64,000 nucleotides of DNA from Streptomyces sp. NRRL B-24484 (GCF_000717715.1 NZ_JOAI01000015.1:78391-142390); one strand, 5' to 3'. Shown: positions 24,230 to 33,379, numbered from the stretch's first letter. A program made the numbers and translations. The notes: generated by a model not told the origin, from the letters alone.

Positions 24230-25726
24230 ATGAGCGGCGATGGGGCGGCATTGGCGATCCGGATGGGCACCGCGCGGGCGCGCTGGGTGCTCCTGGCGAC
24301 GGTCCTCGGCTCCGGCATGGCGATGCTGGACGGCACGGTGGTCAACGTGGCCCTGCCACGGATCGGCGAGGACCTCGACGCCTCGCTCGCCGCCCTGCAG
24401 TGGACGGTCAACTCCTACCTGCTGACCCTGGCCGCGCTGATCCTGCTCGGCGGCTCGCTGGGCGACCGGTACGGGCGGCGACGGGTCTTCACGATCGGGG
24501 TGGTCTGGTTCGCGGCCGCGTCGGCGATCTGCGCGGCGGCCCCGACCATCGAGGTGCTGATCGCCGCCCGGGCGCTGCAGGGCATCGGCGGGGCCCTGCT
24601 GACGCCGGGCTCGCTGGCCATGCTGCAGGCGGTGTTCCACCCGGACGACCGGGGCGCGGCGGTGGGTGCCTGGTCGGGGCTGGGCGGCGTCGCGGCCGCG
24701 GTCGGACCGTTCCTCGGCGGCTGGCTGGTCGACGGGCCGGGCTGGCGGTGGATCTTCCTGATCAACGTGCCCGTCGCGGTGGTGGTGGTCGCGGTGTCCG
24801 CCCGCCACGTGCCGGAGACCCGCGACCCGGACCGCTCGGGGCGGTTCGACGTGCTGGGCGCGGCGCTCGCCGCCCTGGCGCTCGCCGGGGTGACGTACGC
24901 CCTGACCGAGACGGGCAGCACCTTCGCGCCGGTCGCAGGCCTGCTCGGGGTGCTCTTCGGGGTGGCCTTCGTCCTGGTCGAGCGGCGCGCCGAGGAACCG
25001 ATGCTGCCGCTGGAGCTGTTCTCGTCCCGGCTGTTCACCTCGGTGAACCTGGTGACCCTGTGCGTGTACGGCGCGTTCAGCGGCGTCTTCCTGCTGCTGA
25101 CCGTGCAACTGCAGGTGGTGTCCGGGTTCAGCCCGCTGACGGCGGGGGTGGCGCTGGTGCCGATCACCGTGCTGATGCTGGCCTTCTCCAGCCGGGCGGG
25201 CCGTCTGGGCCGGGCGGTCGGACCGCGGCTGCCGCTCTTCCTCGGGCCGGTGATCTGCGCGGCGGGTGTGCTGCTGATGCTCCGGATCGGCCCGGACGCC
25301 TCGTACTGGGCGGACGTGCTGCCCGCGGTGACGGTGCTCGGCTGCGGGATGACCCTGCTGGTGGCACCGCTGACGGCGACCGTCCTCGCGGCGGTGGACG
25401 TCCGGCGGGCCGGGATCGCCAGCGGGGTCAACAACGCGGCGGCCCGGGCCGCGGGGCTGCTGGCGGTGGCGGCCCTGCCGGCACTCGCCGGGCTCAGCGG
25501 CAACGCCTACCGGGTGCCGGCCGCGGTGGACGACGCCTTCGAGACCGCGATGCTGATCTGCGCCGGACTGCTCGCGACGGGCGGCCTGCTGGCACTGGCC
25601 ACCGTGCGCAGCGACGCCCTGGAGCCGGAACGGGAGATCGCCGAGCCGAACTGCGGCTGGCGCTGCGACACCACCACCCCACCCATCGACCCCGGCCACC
25701 CCGCCCACCGCACCGACCCCGGATGA
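24230..25726 (+). CDS. MFS drug-resistance transporter, DHA2 family (14 TM)
   Basis: A 498-residue exporter of the EmrB/QacA group. Motif D1 is MLDGTVVNVALPRIGEDL in helix 1, motif A is GSLGDRYGRRRVF and motif C is in GVAAAVGPFLGGWL. About fourteen hydrophobic helices are seen. The 50-residue C-terminal tail is hydrophilic and proline-rich. ATG 24230 has GGAG about 13 bases upstream, rather far; GTG or ATG alternatives upstream lie in unsupported sequence. No regulator gene adjoins it; the divergent neighbour is the VIT transporter. Confidence 0.87.
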   Translation: MSGDGAALAIRMGTARARWVLLATVLGSGMAMLDGTVVNVALPRIGEDLDASLAALQWTVNSYLLTLAALILLGGSLGDRYGRRRVFTIGVVWFAAASAICAAAPTIEVLIAARALQGIGGALLTPGSLAMLQAVFHPDDRGAAVGAWSGLGGVAAAVGPFLGGWLVDGPGWRWIFLINVPVAVVVVAVSARHVPETRDPDRSGRFDVLGAALAALALAGVTYALTETGSTFAPVAGLLGVLFGVAFVLVERRAEEPMLPLELFSSRLFTSVNLVTLCVYGAFSGVFLLLTVQLQVVSGFSPLTAGVALVPITVLMLAFSSRAGRLGRAVGPRLPLFLGPVICAAGVLLMLRIGPDASYWADVLPAVTVLGCGMTLLVAPLTATVLAAVDVRRAGIASGVNNAAARAAGLLAVAALPALAGLSGNAYRVPAAVDDAFETAMLICAGLLATGGLLALATVRSDALEPEREIAEPNCGWRCDTTTPPIDPGHPAHRTDPG

Positions 25727-25783
25727 CCCTGCGTGGTCCACCCCAGGGACGCGTGGGGGCACCGACCAGGGCCGAGCACAGAA

Positions 25784-25820
25784 CAGGGGCGCGGGGAACT
25801 CTGCAGTCCCCGCGCCCCTG
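25784..25820. terminator. Bidirectional terminator between the MFS gene and purB
   Basis: Perfect 14-bp stem (25784-25797 with 25807-25820) and a 9-nt loop, between convergent genes. Confidence 0.8.
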
Positions 25821-25838
25821 GGGGCGAACCCGCCGCTG

Positions 25839-27269
25839 CTACAGGATGTCGCCCGGGGCGTACTTCGCGGCCTCCGGGTAGGCGTCCGCGACGGCCTCGA
25901 TCCGGCGGACCACCTCGGCGACCTGGGCGCCGGCCGCGCCGGTGAAGGAGAGCCGGTCGGCGAGCAGCGCGTCCAGGGCGGCCCGGTCGAGCGGGATCCG
26001 CCCGTCCTCGGCGAGCCGGCCGAGCAGCGCGTTCTCGCGGGCGCCCTCCCGCATGGCGAGCGCGGAGGCGACGGCGTGCTCCTTGATGACCTCGTGCGCG
26101 GTCTCGCGGCCGACGCCGGCCCGCACCGCGCCCATCAGCACCTTGGTGGTGGCGAGGAACGGCAGGTACCGGTCGAGCTCGGCCTCGATCACGGCGGGGA
26201 AGGCGCCGAACTCGTCGAGGACGGTGAGGAAGGTCTCCAGCAGGCCGTCGAAGGCGAAGAACGCGTCCGGCAGCGCGACCCGGCGGACGACGGAGCAGGA
26301 GACGTCGCCCTCGTTCCACTGGTCGCCGCCGAGCTCGGCGGTCATCGAGGCGTAGCCGCGCAGGATGACCGCGAGGCCGTTGACGCGCTCGCAGGAGCGG
26401 GTGTTCATCTTGTGCGGCATCGCCGAGGAGCCGACCTGGCCGGCCTTGAAGCCCTCGGTGACCAGCTCGTGGCCGGCCATCAGGCGGATGGTCTTGGCGA
26501 GGCTGGACGGCGCGGCGGCGAGCTGGACGAGGGCGGAGACGACCTCGAAGTCCAGCGAGCGCGGGTAGACCTGGCCGACGCTGGTGAGCACGTGGTCGAA
26601 GCCGAGGTGGCCGGCGACCCGGCGCTCCAGCTCGGCGAGCTTCTCGGCGTCGCCGCCGAGCAGGTCGAGCATGTCCTGGGCGGTGCCGACCGGGCCCTTG
26701 ATGCCGCGCAGCGGGTAGCGGGCGACGAGCTCCTCCAGCCGGCGGAAGGCGACGAGCAGCTCGTCGGCGACGGTCGCGAACCGCTTGCCGAGGGTGGTCG
26801 CCTGGGCGGCGACGTTGTGCGAGCGGCCGGCCATGACGAGCTCGCCGTACTGGGCGGAGAGGCGGCCGAGGCGGACGAGGACGGCCACCGTGCGGTCGCG
26901 GACGTGCTCCAGCGACTGGCGGATCTGCAGCTGCTCGACGTTCTCGGTGAGATCGCGCGAGGTCATGCCCTTGTGGATCTGCTCGTGCCCGGCGAGGTCG
27001 CTGAACTCCTCGATGCGGGCCTTGACGTCGTGCCGGGTGATCCGCTCGCGGGCGGCGATCGACTCGAGGTCGACCTGGTCGATCACGCGCTCGTAGTCGG
27101 CGACGGCGCCGGCCGGGACCTCGATGCCGAGGTCCTGCTGGGCCTTGAGGACGGCGAGCCACAGGTGGCGCTCGAGGACCACCTTGTGCTCGGGGGACCA
27201 GAGCTGGGCCAGGGTCGCCGAGGCGTACCGGTTGGCCAGGACATTGGGGATCTGGGGCTTCGCGCTCAC
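25839..27269 (-). CDS. purB: Adenylosuccinate lyase
   Basis: A 476-residue fumarase/aspartase-superfamily enzyme for two steps of purine synthesis (SAICAR to AICAR and adenylosuccinate to AMP). Markers are HEQIHKGMTSRDLTENV, MAGRSHNVAAQATTLGKR and the signature GSSAMPHKMNTR with the flexible catalytic loop. The start is GTG 27269: TAGGCT on the minus strand (27278-27283) lies eight bases upstream, typical of a leaderless transcript, while the longer open frame begins in GC-rich sequence without signals. The gene appears monocistronic. Confidence 0.95.
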   Translation of the reverse strand: MSAKPQIPNVLANRYASATLAQLWSPEHKVVLERHLWLAVLKAQQDLGIEVPAGAVADYERVIDQVDLESIAARERITRHDVKARIEEFSDLAGHEQIHKGMTSRDLTENVEQLQIRQSLEHVRDRTVAVLVRLGRLSAQYGELVMAGRSHNVAAQATTLGKRFATVADELLVAFRRLEELVARYPLRGIKGPVGTAQDMLDLLGGDAEKLAELERRVAGHLGFDHVLTSVGQVYPRSLDFEVVSALVQLAAAPSSLAKTIRLMAGHELVTEGFKAGQVGSSAMPHKMNTRSCERVNGLAVILRGYASMTAELGGDQWNEGDVSCSVVRRVALPDAFFAFDGLLETFLTVLDEFGAFPAVIEAELDRYLPFLATTKVLMGAVRAGVGRETAHEVIKEHAVASALAMREGARENALLGRLAEDGRIPLDRAALDALLADRLSFTGAAGAQVAEVVRRIEAVADAYPEAAKYAPGDIL

Positions 27270-27277
27270 GCTGGGCA

Positions 27278-27283
27278 AGCCTA
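27278..27283 (-). promoter_or_regulatory. -10 box for leaderless purB mRNA
   Basis: TAGGCT on the minus strand, eight bases before the purB GTG; the same hexamer and spacing precede the LysE exporter gene. Confidence 0.5.
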
Positions 27284-27429
27284 ACAGCCGAGGTCGGCGC
27301 GGCCCGCGCCGCCCGCCGACGCGTCCCGGCCCTCGGACGGCGCACACCCCGCACCGCACGCCTCGGACACCACGCCCCGGACACCTCGGGCCCCGCCGCC
27401 CAAGGGGCACCGGGCCCGCGGCATACGGC

Positions 27430-27870
27430 TCAGCGCTCGGCGAGCAGCGGCAGCACCTGGCGGCACAGCTCCTGGAGGGCGGTGCGCTGCTCGGGGTCCA
27501 GGCTGGCGAAGGCCTCGTGGGTGCGGACCATGTCGGTGCGGATCAGGTCGAGCACCTCGCGGCCCTGCTCGGTGATGCCGACGATCTTCACCCGGCGGTC
27601 GCCCGCCGCGGCCTCGCGCTGGGCGAGGCCGAGCGTCTCCAGCCGGTCGACGATGCCGGTGACGTTGGAGGCGTCGCAGCCGAGCCGGCCGGCCAGCGCC
27701 CGCATCGGTACCGGCTCCTGGACGGACTTGAGCGCCTTGGCCTGCGAGGAGCTGAGTCCGTGCCGGGCGGCCGCGGCGGCGAAGTCCTGGAAGTAGGCGG
27801 CACCGACGGCCGCCACCGACTCCATCAGGTCGGCGGTGGACGGTGCGGTGGTGGACCCTGTCGTGACCAT
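27430..27870 (-). CDS. MarR-family transcriptional regulator
   Basis: A 146-residue MarR protein with the winged helix at about residues 48-100 (RALAGRLGCDASNVTGIVDRLE, then the wing AAAGDRRVKIVGITEQG). It has its own promoter: TTGAGT and TACGCT separated by 18 bp on the minus strand, with the -10 six bases from ATG, so the mRNA is likely leaderless. No exporter or enzyme gene is directly divergent, so the regulon cannot be inferred beyond possible autoregulation. Confidence 0.9.
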   Translation of the reverse strand: MVTTGSTTAPSTADLMESVAAVGAAYFQDFAAAAARHGLSSSQAKALKSVQEPVPMRALAGRLGCDASNVTGIVDRLETLGLAQREAAAGDRRVKIVGITEQGREVLDLIRTDMVRTHEAFASLDPEQRTALQELCRQVLPLLAER

Positions 27871-27876
27871 GCGGCC

Positions 27877-27906
27877 AGCGTACGCCGGTATTCTTCAGCG
27901 ACTCAA
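27877..27906 (-). promoter_or_regulatory. Promoter of the MarR gene
   Basis: On the minus strand TTGAGT (27901-27906) and TACGCT (27877-27882) are separated by 18 bp, and ATG 27870 follows six bases after the -10. Confidence 0.6.
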
Positions 27907-27978
27907 GCTTCGAGGACGGCAAGCACCGAGTGGCGCGCGGCACACCGGCCACGCGCCTGCCCGCCCGTCAGAACGCCC

Positions 27979-28368
27979 TCAGAGCACCAACTGCTCGAAG
28001 AGGTGCCGCAGCTCGGCCTCCGGGTCGCCGGTGAGCCCGGTGTGCACCGGGCCGGGCTGCAGGACGGCGCTGCGCGGCGCGGTCAGCCAGCGGAACCGCT
28101 GCCCCGCGCTGTCGCCGGCCGCCGGGCCGGCGGCCTCGCCGCCCGTGCAGACGGCCTCCACCCCGTGCAGGGCGCGGCGGACGGCGTGGACGTCGGCGAC
28201 CGGGTCGAGCGAGAGCAGTCGGCCCTGGTCGAGGTGGGTGCGGGCGCCCAGGTAGCCGGACTGCCGGCAGTAGAGCAGCACCCCGACGTTGATGAACTCG
28301 CCGCGCTCCACCCGGGGAACGGCGCGGATCACCGCGTACTCGTAGTCGTCGCGCGTCGGCTCGGCCAT
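27979..28368 (-). CDS. DUF3037 family protein
   Basis: A 129-residue DUF3037 protein, marked by YEYAVIRAVPRVERGEFINVGVLLYC at the N-terminus and a C-terminal GDPEAELRHLFEQLVL. Its ATG overlaps the stop of the upstream kinase gene (TGATG), so translation is coupled. DUF3037 next to a HipA-like kinase is a recurring two-gene arrangement in many bacteria, and the function of either is unsettled. It could be a regulatory or adaptor subunit of the kinase. Confidence 0.88.
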   Translation of the reverse strand: MAEPTRDDYEYAVIRAVPRVERGEFINVGVLLYCRQSGYLGARTHLDQGRLLSLDPVADVHAVRRALHGVEAVCTGGEAAGPAAGDSAGQRFRWLTAPRSAVLQPGPVHTGLTGDPEAELRHLFEQLVL

Positions 28369-29123
28369 CAGCCGGCCACCTCCGGAAGCCAGTCGCGGCG
28401 GCCCGCCAGCCGGGCCGTCAGCAGGTCGCGGTACGCGGTGCGGACCGCGTCGGGCGAGTCGAAGCCGGGCTCGTCGGCCAGCCACACCTCGGGGACGGCG
28501 GTGACCGCGGCCTCCAGGGCCGCCGGGACGAGCGGGGCGAGTTCGGCGTCGGCGGCCTTGAGGTCGGGCGCGGCGGGCAGCAGGGCGTGGTCGCCGGCGT
28601 CGTAGCGGCGGCCCGCCCAGCCGGCGGAGCCGGCCCAGTGGTGATGGAAGATCAGGGTGGCGCCGTGGTCGATCAGCCGCAGCCCGCCGGCCGCCATCAG
28701 CATGTTGGGGTTGCGCCAGGACCGGTCGACGTTGCCGACGAAGGCGTCGAACCAGAGCACCCGCCCGGCGAGCGCGGGGTCGACGTCGAAGCAGAGCGGG
28801 TCGAAGTTGAGGGCCCCGCTGACGAAGGCCATGCCGAGGTTCGCGCCGCCACTGGCCCGCATCTGGTCCTGGATCTGGTGCTCGGGCTCGCTGCGGGCGA
28901 GCACCGGGTCGAGGTCGAGCAGCACCAGCTCCGGCACGGGCAGCCCGAGGCCGCGGCCGAGCTCGCCGGCCAGCACCTCGGCGATCAGCGCCTTGCGGCC
29001 CTGCGCGGCGCCGCACCACTTGAGGACGTACAGCCGCCGGTCGTCGGCCTCGACCAGGCCCGGCATGGAGCCGCCTTCTCGCAGTGGCGTCACGTACCGG
29101 ACCGCCGTCACCTCGGGGAGCAT
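28368..29123 (-). CDS. HipA-like kinase (HipA_2 type)
   Basis: A 251-residue protein with a HipA-type kinase fold but without the N-terminal HipA subdomain. YVLKWCGAAQGRKALIAEVLAGEL supplies the presumed ATP-binding Lys and helix-C Glu; WFDAFVGNVDRSWRNPNMLM resembles the catalytic loop (Asp and Asn), and LRLIDHGATL the metal-binding DFG-like segment. There is no HipB antitoxin nearby; instead the gene is translationally coupled to DUF3037. Phosphorylation of a tRNA synthetase is known for HipA itself; the target here is unknown. Confidence 0.85.
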   Translation of the reverse strand: MLPEVTAVRYVTPLREGGSMPGLVEADDRRLYVLKWCGAAQGRKALIAEVLAGELGRGLGLPVPELVLLDLDPVLARSEPEHQIQDQMRASGGANLGMAFVSGALNFDPLCFDVDPALAGRVLWFDAFVGNVDRSWRNPNMLMAAGGLRLIDHGATLIFHHHWAGSAGWAGRRYDAGDHALLPAAPDLKAADAELAPLVPAALEAAVTAVPEVWLADEPGFDSPDAVRTAYRDLLTARLAGRRDWLPEVAG

Positions 29124-29250
29124 CCGGCCAGCCTATCGGCGCCCGGCTACTCCCCGTGCCGTGCTGCGGTGGCAGGCCCCGTTCGTCCGTGCGAGTTTGG
29201 GGGAAAACGATGTCCCGGCACGGCACGGACGAGCACGTAAGGGATGGACG

Positions 29251-30618
29251 ATGGAGCGACCCAGAATCGTCATCGTGGGCGGCGGCTTCGCCGGCCTGGA
29301 GTGTGCACGCCGCCTGGAGCGCAAGCTCGCGCCGGCGGAGGCCGAGATCTCCCTGGTCACTCCGTTCAGCTACCAGCTGTACCTGCCGCTGCTGCCGCAC
29401 GTGGCGGCGGGGGTGCTCACCCCGCAGTCGGTGGCGGTGTCGCTGCGGCGGACGCTGCGGCGGACCCACATCGTGCCGGGCGGCGCGATCGGGGTGGACC
29501 CGCGGTCGAAGGTGATCGTGGTCCGCAAGATCACCGACGAGGTGGTGGCCGAGCGCTACGACCACCTGGTGCTCGCCCCGGGCAGCGTGACCCGCACCTT
29601 CGACATCCCCGGGCTGCGGGACTACGCGCGCGGGATGAAGACGCTGGCCGAGGCCGCGTACGTGCGCGACCACGTGATCGCGCAGCTGGACCTCGCCTCG
29701 ACCACGCTGGACCAGCGCGAGCGGGAGTCCCGGCTGCAGTTCGTGGTGGTCGGCGGCGGCTACGCGGGCACCGAGACGGCGGCCTGCCTGCAGCGGCTGA
29801 CCACGGCGGCGATCCGCCGCTACCCGAGGCTGGACCCGCGGCTGATCAAGTGGCACCTGATCGACATCGCTCCGAAGCTGATGCCCGAGCTCGGCGACAA
29901 GCTCGGCACCACGGCGCTGGAGATCCTGCGCGGACGCGGGATCGAGGTCTCGCTCGGGGTGTCGGTGGCCGAGGTCGGCGCCGAGAACGTCAAGTTCACC
30001 GACGGCCGGCTGCTGCCCTGCCGGACCCTGATCTGGACGGCCGGCGTGGTCGCCAGCCCGCTGATCGCCACGCTGGACGCGGAGACCGTGCGGGGCCGGA
30101 TCGCGGTGACCGCGGAGATGCGGGTCCCGCAGTTCGACGGGGTGTTCGCCCTCGGCGACGCCGCCGCGGTGCCGGACCTCGCCAAGGGCGACGGCGCGGT
30201 CTGCCCGCCCACCGCCCAGCACGCGGCCCGGCAGGGCAAGGCGGTCGCCGACAACGTCGTCGCCGCGATGCACAACCAGCCGCTGGAGCCCTACTACCAC
30301 AAGGACCTCGGCCTGGTCGTCGACCTCGGCGGCAAGGACGCCGTCTCCAAGCCGGCGGGCGTCGAACTGCACGGCGTACCGGCCCAGTTGGTCGCCCGCG
30401 GGTACCACCTGATGGCGATGCGGACCAACTCCGGCAAGTTCCGCGTCGGCGCCAACTGGCTGCTGAACGCCACCGCCGGCGACGACTTCGTCCGCACCGG
30501 CTTCCTCGCCCGGCAGCCCGCCCGGCTGCAGGACTTCGAGTACACCGACGCCTATCTGACGAAGGACCAGGTCCGCGAGCACGCGCAGATGCTGCTGGCG
30601 AAGGGATCCGCCACCTGA
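29251..30618 (+). CDS. ndh: Type II NADH dehydrogenase, FAD-dependent
   Basis: A 455-residue non-proton-pumping NADH:quinone oxidoreductase. FAD-binding GGGFAGLECARRLERKL opens the protein, NADH-binding VVGGGYAGTETAA is near residue 166, and GVFALGDAAAV plus the quinone-site CPPTAQHAARQGKAVADNV follow. The C-terminal third contains an amphipathic helix for membrane attachment. AAGGGA lies about six bases before ATG 29251. It feeds electrons from NADH to menaquinone on the inner face of the membrane. A strong hairpin ends the transcript. Confidence 0.92.
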   Translation: MERPRIVIVGGGFAGLECARRLERKLAPAEAEISLVTPFSYQLYLPLLPHVAAGVLTPQSVAVSLRRTLRRTHIVPGGAIGVDPRSKVIVVRKITDEVVAERYDHLVLAPGSVTRTFDIPGLRDYARGMKTLAEAAYVRDHVIAQLDLASTTLDQRERESRLQFVVVGGGYAGTETAACLQRLTTAAIRRYPRLDPRLIKWHLIDIAPKLMPELGDKLGTTALEILRGRGIEVSLGVSVAEVGAENVKFTDGRLLPCRTLIWTAGVVASPLIATLDAETVRGRIAVTAEMRVPQFDGVFALGDAAAVPDLAKGDGAVCPPTAQHAARQGKAVADNVVAAMHNQPLEPYYHKDLGLVVDLGGKDAVSKPAGVELHGVPAQLVARGYHLMAMRTNSGKFRVGANWLLNATAGDDFVRTGFLARQPARLQDFEYTDAYLTKDQVREHAQMLLAKGSAT

Positions 30619-30666
30619 CGGAGGGTCAGCGCACCTGTCGGGTGAATCCGGCAGTCGAACCGGAGC

Positions 30667-30700
30667 CGGCGCTACCGCCCTGACCTGGGCGGTAGCGCCG
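30667..30700 (+). terminator. Terminator after ndh
   Basis: Perfect 14-bp stem (30667-30680 with 30687-30700), loop TGACCT, 49 bp past the ndh stop. Confidence 0.8.
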
Positions 30701-30760
30701 ACACGCGTCGTTAGGTGATTGTCGGACCACGGAAGGTGCGCATCGCTACCGTCCGGCAGC

Positions 30761-32185
30761 ATGCGATCACTCTCCCTGCCCCGCCGCCGTACCGTGCTCT
30801 CCGCCGCCGCCGTGGCCACCGCCGGGGCCGCGCTCGCCCGACCCGCCGCCGCCACGCCCGCGCTCGCCGCACCCGCCGTCGGGATGCCCAGCGACGCCGC
30901 GGCCGCCCGGGAGGTCCGCGACGAGTTCGTGCACAGCTGGGAGGGGTACAAACGGGCCGCCTGGGGCTACGACGAGGTCCGGCCGGTCTCCGGCGGCCGC
31001 AACGACTTCTTCGCGGACGGGCACACCTTCGGCCTGTCCATCGTCGAGGCGCTGGACACCCTGTGGCTCATGGAGCTGGACGACGAGGTCGCCCGCGCCG
31101 CCGACTGGATCGAGCAGGAGTTCGACCCGACCCAGGACGCCGACGTGCAGGTCTTCGAGACGGTCATCCGGCTGGTCGGCGGCCTGGTCTCCGGCTACCT
31201 CTGCACCGGCCGGCGGCCGCTGCTCGACCGCTGCCGCGAACTCGCGGACCGGCTGCTGCCCGCCTTCACCCGCTCCCCCACCGGCATGCCCTACCGGTAC
31301 GTCAACCTGCGGACCGGGGCGGTCTCCGGCGGCACCAGCCCGCTCGCCGAGATCGGCTCCAACATCCTCGAGTTCGGCATGCTCTCGCAGCTGACGGGCA
31401 ACCAGAAGTACTGGGACGCGGCGAAGCGCGCCATGCGGGCGGTCTTCGACCGGCGCTCGGCCCTCGGCCTGCTCGGCACCTCGCTGAACATCGAGACCGG
31501 CCGCTGGACGGACACCACCTCCTGCGCCCCGAACCCGCCGGTCGACTCGTACTACGAGTACCTGTGGGCCGGCGCCGAACTCTTCGGGGACGGCGAACTC
31601 CGCGACTGGTACAAGCTGCTGACCGGAGCGGTGCTCCGCTACCAGCTGGAGCACCGGGGCGGCTACGCCTGGTACAAGCAGGTCGACTACGCCACCGGGC
31701 GGACGACCGGCCGCGGCGCCTCCGAACTCGGCTCCTTCTACCCCGGGCTGCTCGGCAAGGGCGGGGACATGGACGCGGCGGTGGACTACTACAACACCTG
31801 GACGATGATCCTGGACAACAACCCGGTGGTGCCGGAGGCCATCGACTACGGCAACGCCACCGTCCGCTCGGCCCGCAACGACCTGCGGCCGGAGTACGTC
31901 AACTCCTCCTTCGACCTGTGGATGCTCACCGGCGACCGGCAGTACAAGGAGACCGCCTACGGCTACTTCGCCGGGCTGCGGGACCAGCTGCGGGTGCCGG
32001 GCGGCTACACCGTGGCGGAGGACGTCACCACCGCCCCGCTGCGGCGCGGCGACCTGACCCCGGGCTACTGGTTCGCGGAGAACCCCAAGTACCTGTACCT
32101 GATGTTCGCGGCGGCGCCGCGCTTCGACTACCGCTCCGGGCTGCTGTCCACGGAGGGCAAGCTGATGCGCGGCGCCGTGCGCTGA
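30761..32185 (+). CDS. Glycoside hydrolase family 47 alpha-mannosidase, Tat-exported
   Basis: A 474-residue secreted GH47 enzyme. The signal peptide has the twin-arginine RRRTVLSAAAVATAG (from about residue 8), giving export in folded form. GH47 landmarks are EALDTLWLMEL, IRLVGGLVSGY, SNILEFGMLSQLTGNQKY, DSYYEYLW and the C-terminal YWFAENPKYLYLMF. Family members are calcium-dependent alpha-1,2-mannosidases, best known from eukaryotic glycan trimming; a secreted bacterial copy probably attacks mannan or glycoprotein mannose. TACCGT at 30747-30752 lies eight bases before ATG, suggesting a leaderless transcript. It ends 6 bp from a convergent gene. Confidence 0.88.
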   Translation: MRSLSLPRRRTVLSAAAVATAGAALARPAAATPALAAPAVGMPSDAAAAREVRDEFVHSWEGYKRAAWGYDEVRPVSGGRNDFFADGHTFGLSIVEALDTLWLMELDDEVARAADWIEQEFDPTQDADVQVFETVIRLVGGLVSGYLCTGRRPLLDRCRELADRLLPAFTRSPTGMPYRYVNLRTGAVSGGTSPLAEIGSNILEFGMLSQLTGNQKYWDAAKRAMRAVFDRRSALGLLGTSLNIETGRWTDTTSCAPNPPVDSYYEYLWAGAELFGDGELRDWYKLLTGAVLRYQLEHRGGYAWYKQVDYATGRTTGRGASELGSFYPGLLGKGGDMDAAVDYYNTWTMILDNNPVVPEAIDYGNATVRSARNDLRPEYVNSSFDLWMLTGDRQYKETAYGYFAGLRDQLRVPGGYTVAEDVTTAPLRRGDLTPGYWFAENPKYLYLMFAAAPRFDYRSGLLSTEGKLMRGAVR

Positions 32186-32191
32186 GCCCCG

Positions 32192-33379
32192 CTAGCGGGC
32201 CGTCAGGTACATCCCGGCGGCGTCCCGGCCGGGCGTGTTGCGGCAGGACCAGTTGCCGGTCGGCTGCGTGTTCAGCAGGGTCAGGCAGCGGCCGAGGGCC
32301 AGTTGTGCGTAGTGGTTGGGGTGGAAGGACTCCTGCAGGGCGCCCTGGGTGGTGGTGCCCATGTCGAGGAAGCGGGCCCACTCGCTGGTGGTCGCCGACG
32401 GCGCCGTACCGGGCGCCGCCAGCCGGGTGGCCTTCGAGCAGACCTCACGGCCCTGCAGGAGGTCCCGCAGGTCGAGGAACTGCGCGCCCTTCGCGGCGGC
32501 GACCGCGGCCAGCCGGTCCGAGATCTGCGGGACGAGCGAGTCCCGGGCCCAGTCGGCGTCGAGGTCCCAGAACGGGCAGCCACCGGTGCTGGTGCGGCTC
32601 CAGCCGCTCTCCGGGTAGCGGTTCTCGCTGCTGCGCGGGATCGGCGACGGGTAGGACTGCAGCACCAGCCGGTACGAGGACGGCGCGTAGCCGGCGGCGG
32701 ACATCACCGCGCGGACCTCGTCCACGGCCTTGCCGACACCGGCCATGGCGGCGTTCATCTTCGCGTCCACGGCCGCCTGCTGGTCGTCGTGGCAGTACGA
32801 CCACCAGACCTCGTAGTCCTGGACGCAGGTCGAGATCACGTCGCTGAAGCCCAGGTCGTTGCCGCCGACCGAGAGCGTGATCAGCTTGACGGTGTTCTGC
32901 GCGGCGACGGCGGCCAGCTGGTCGGCCTGCGGGGCCTCGCCCTTGAACGACTGCCCGCCGTTCGCGGCACGGAAGACGTTGGCGGTGGTCGCGCCGGAGC
33001 AGGCCAGGTTGATCTGGGTCTGCGCGACGCCCGACGCCGAGCGGACCTCGGCGGAGTCGGAGCGGTCGCAGCCGGAGGCGTAGGTGGTGCCGTAGACCCG
33101 GGTCGGGTCGTAGCCGCTGCCCGTCCAGGCGCGGTCGGTGCCGTCCCGGCTGCCGCTCGCGGTGTCGCTGTTGCCGTCCCAGCGTCCGGCCTCGCCGGAG
33201 ATGTAGCTGTCGCCCATCGAGACGACGGCGGTGGGACCGGCGGCTGCGGCCGGGGCGGCGGCGGTGACCATCAGCGGCAGGGCGAGGGTCGCGGCCCCGC
33301 ACAGGGCGGCGAACCGGCGGACGCCGGGTCCTCTTCGGGCGGTGGTGCTTCTTCTTCGGGCAGGGCGGATCTCGGGCAC
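32192..33379 (-). CDS. Secreted SGNH/GDSL hydrolase
   Basis: A 395-residue secreted lipase/esterase-type enzyme. A Sec signal with basic start (RRRSTTARRGPGVRR) and hydrophobic core ends near AAAA at about residue 47. Block I is SMGDSYISGE, block III LSVGGNDLGFSDV, and block V is QESFHPNHYAQLALG with the Asp/His-type base. Six or more cysteines (for example GCDRS, LACSG, STCVQ, SYCHD, GCPFW, SCRNT) suggest disulphide bonds typical of streptomycete extracellular lipases. GTG 33379 follows GGAG. Both it and the convergent GH47 enzyme are exported, suggesting extracellular polymer breakdown. Confidence 0.9.
   Translation of the reverse strand: MPEIRPARRRSTTARRGPGVRRFAALCGAATLALPLMVTAAAPAAAAGPTAVVSMGDSYISGEAGRWDGNSDTASGSRDGTDRAWTGSGYDPTRVYGTTYASGCDRSDSAEVRSASGVAQTQINLACSGATTANVFRAANGGQSFKGEAPQADQLAAVAAQNTVKLITLSVGGNDLGFSDVISTCVQDYEVWWSYCHDDQQAAVDAKMNAAMAGVGKAVDEVRAVMSAAGYAPSSYRLVLQSYPSPIPRSSENRYPESGWSRTSTGGCPFWDLDADWARDSLVPQISDRLAAVAAAKGAQFLDLRDLLQGREVCSKATRLAAPGTAPSATTSEWARFLDMGTTTQGALQESFHPNHYAQLALGRCLTLLNTQPTGNWSCRNTPGRDAAGMYLTAR

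Noticed and set aside
6257..25763. GCGTGGGGGCACC shared by the regions near 6257 and 25751 as a dispersed mobile repeat
   Set aside because: Only 13 bp are shared and both lie beside GC-rich terminators; similarity does not extend.
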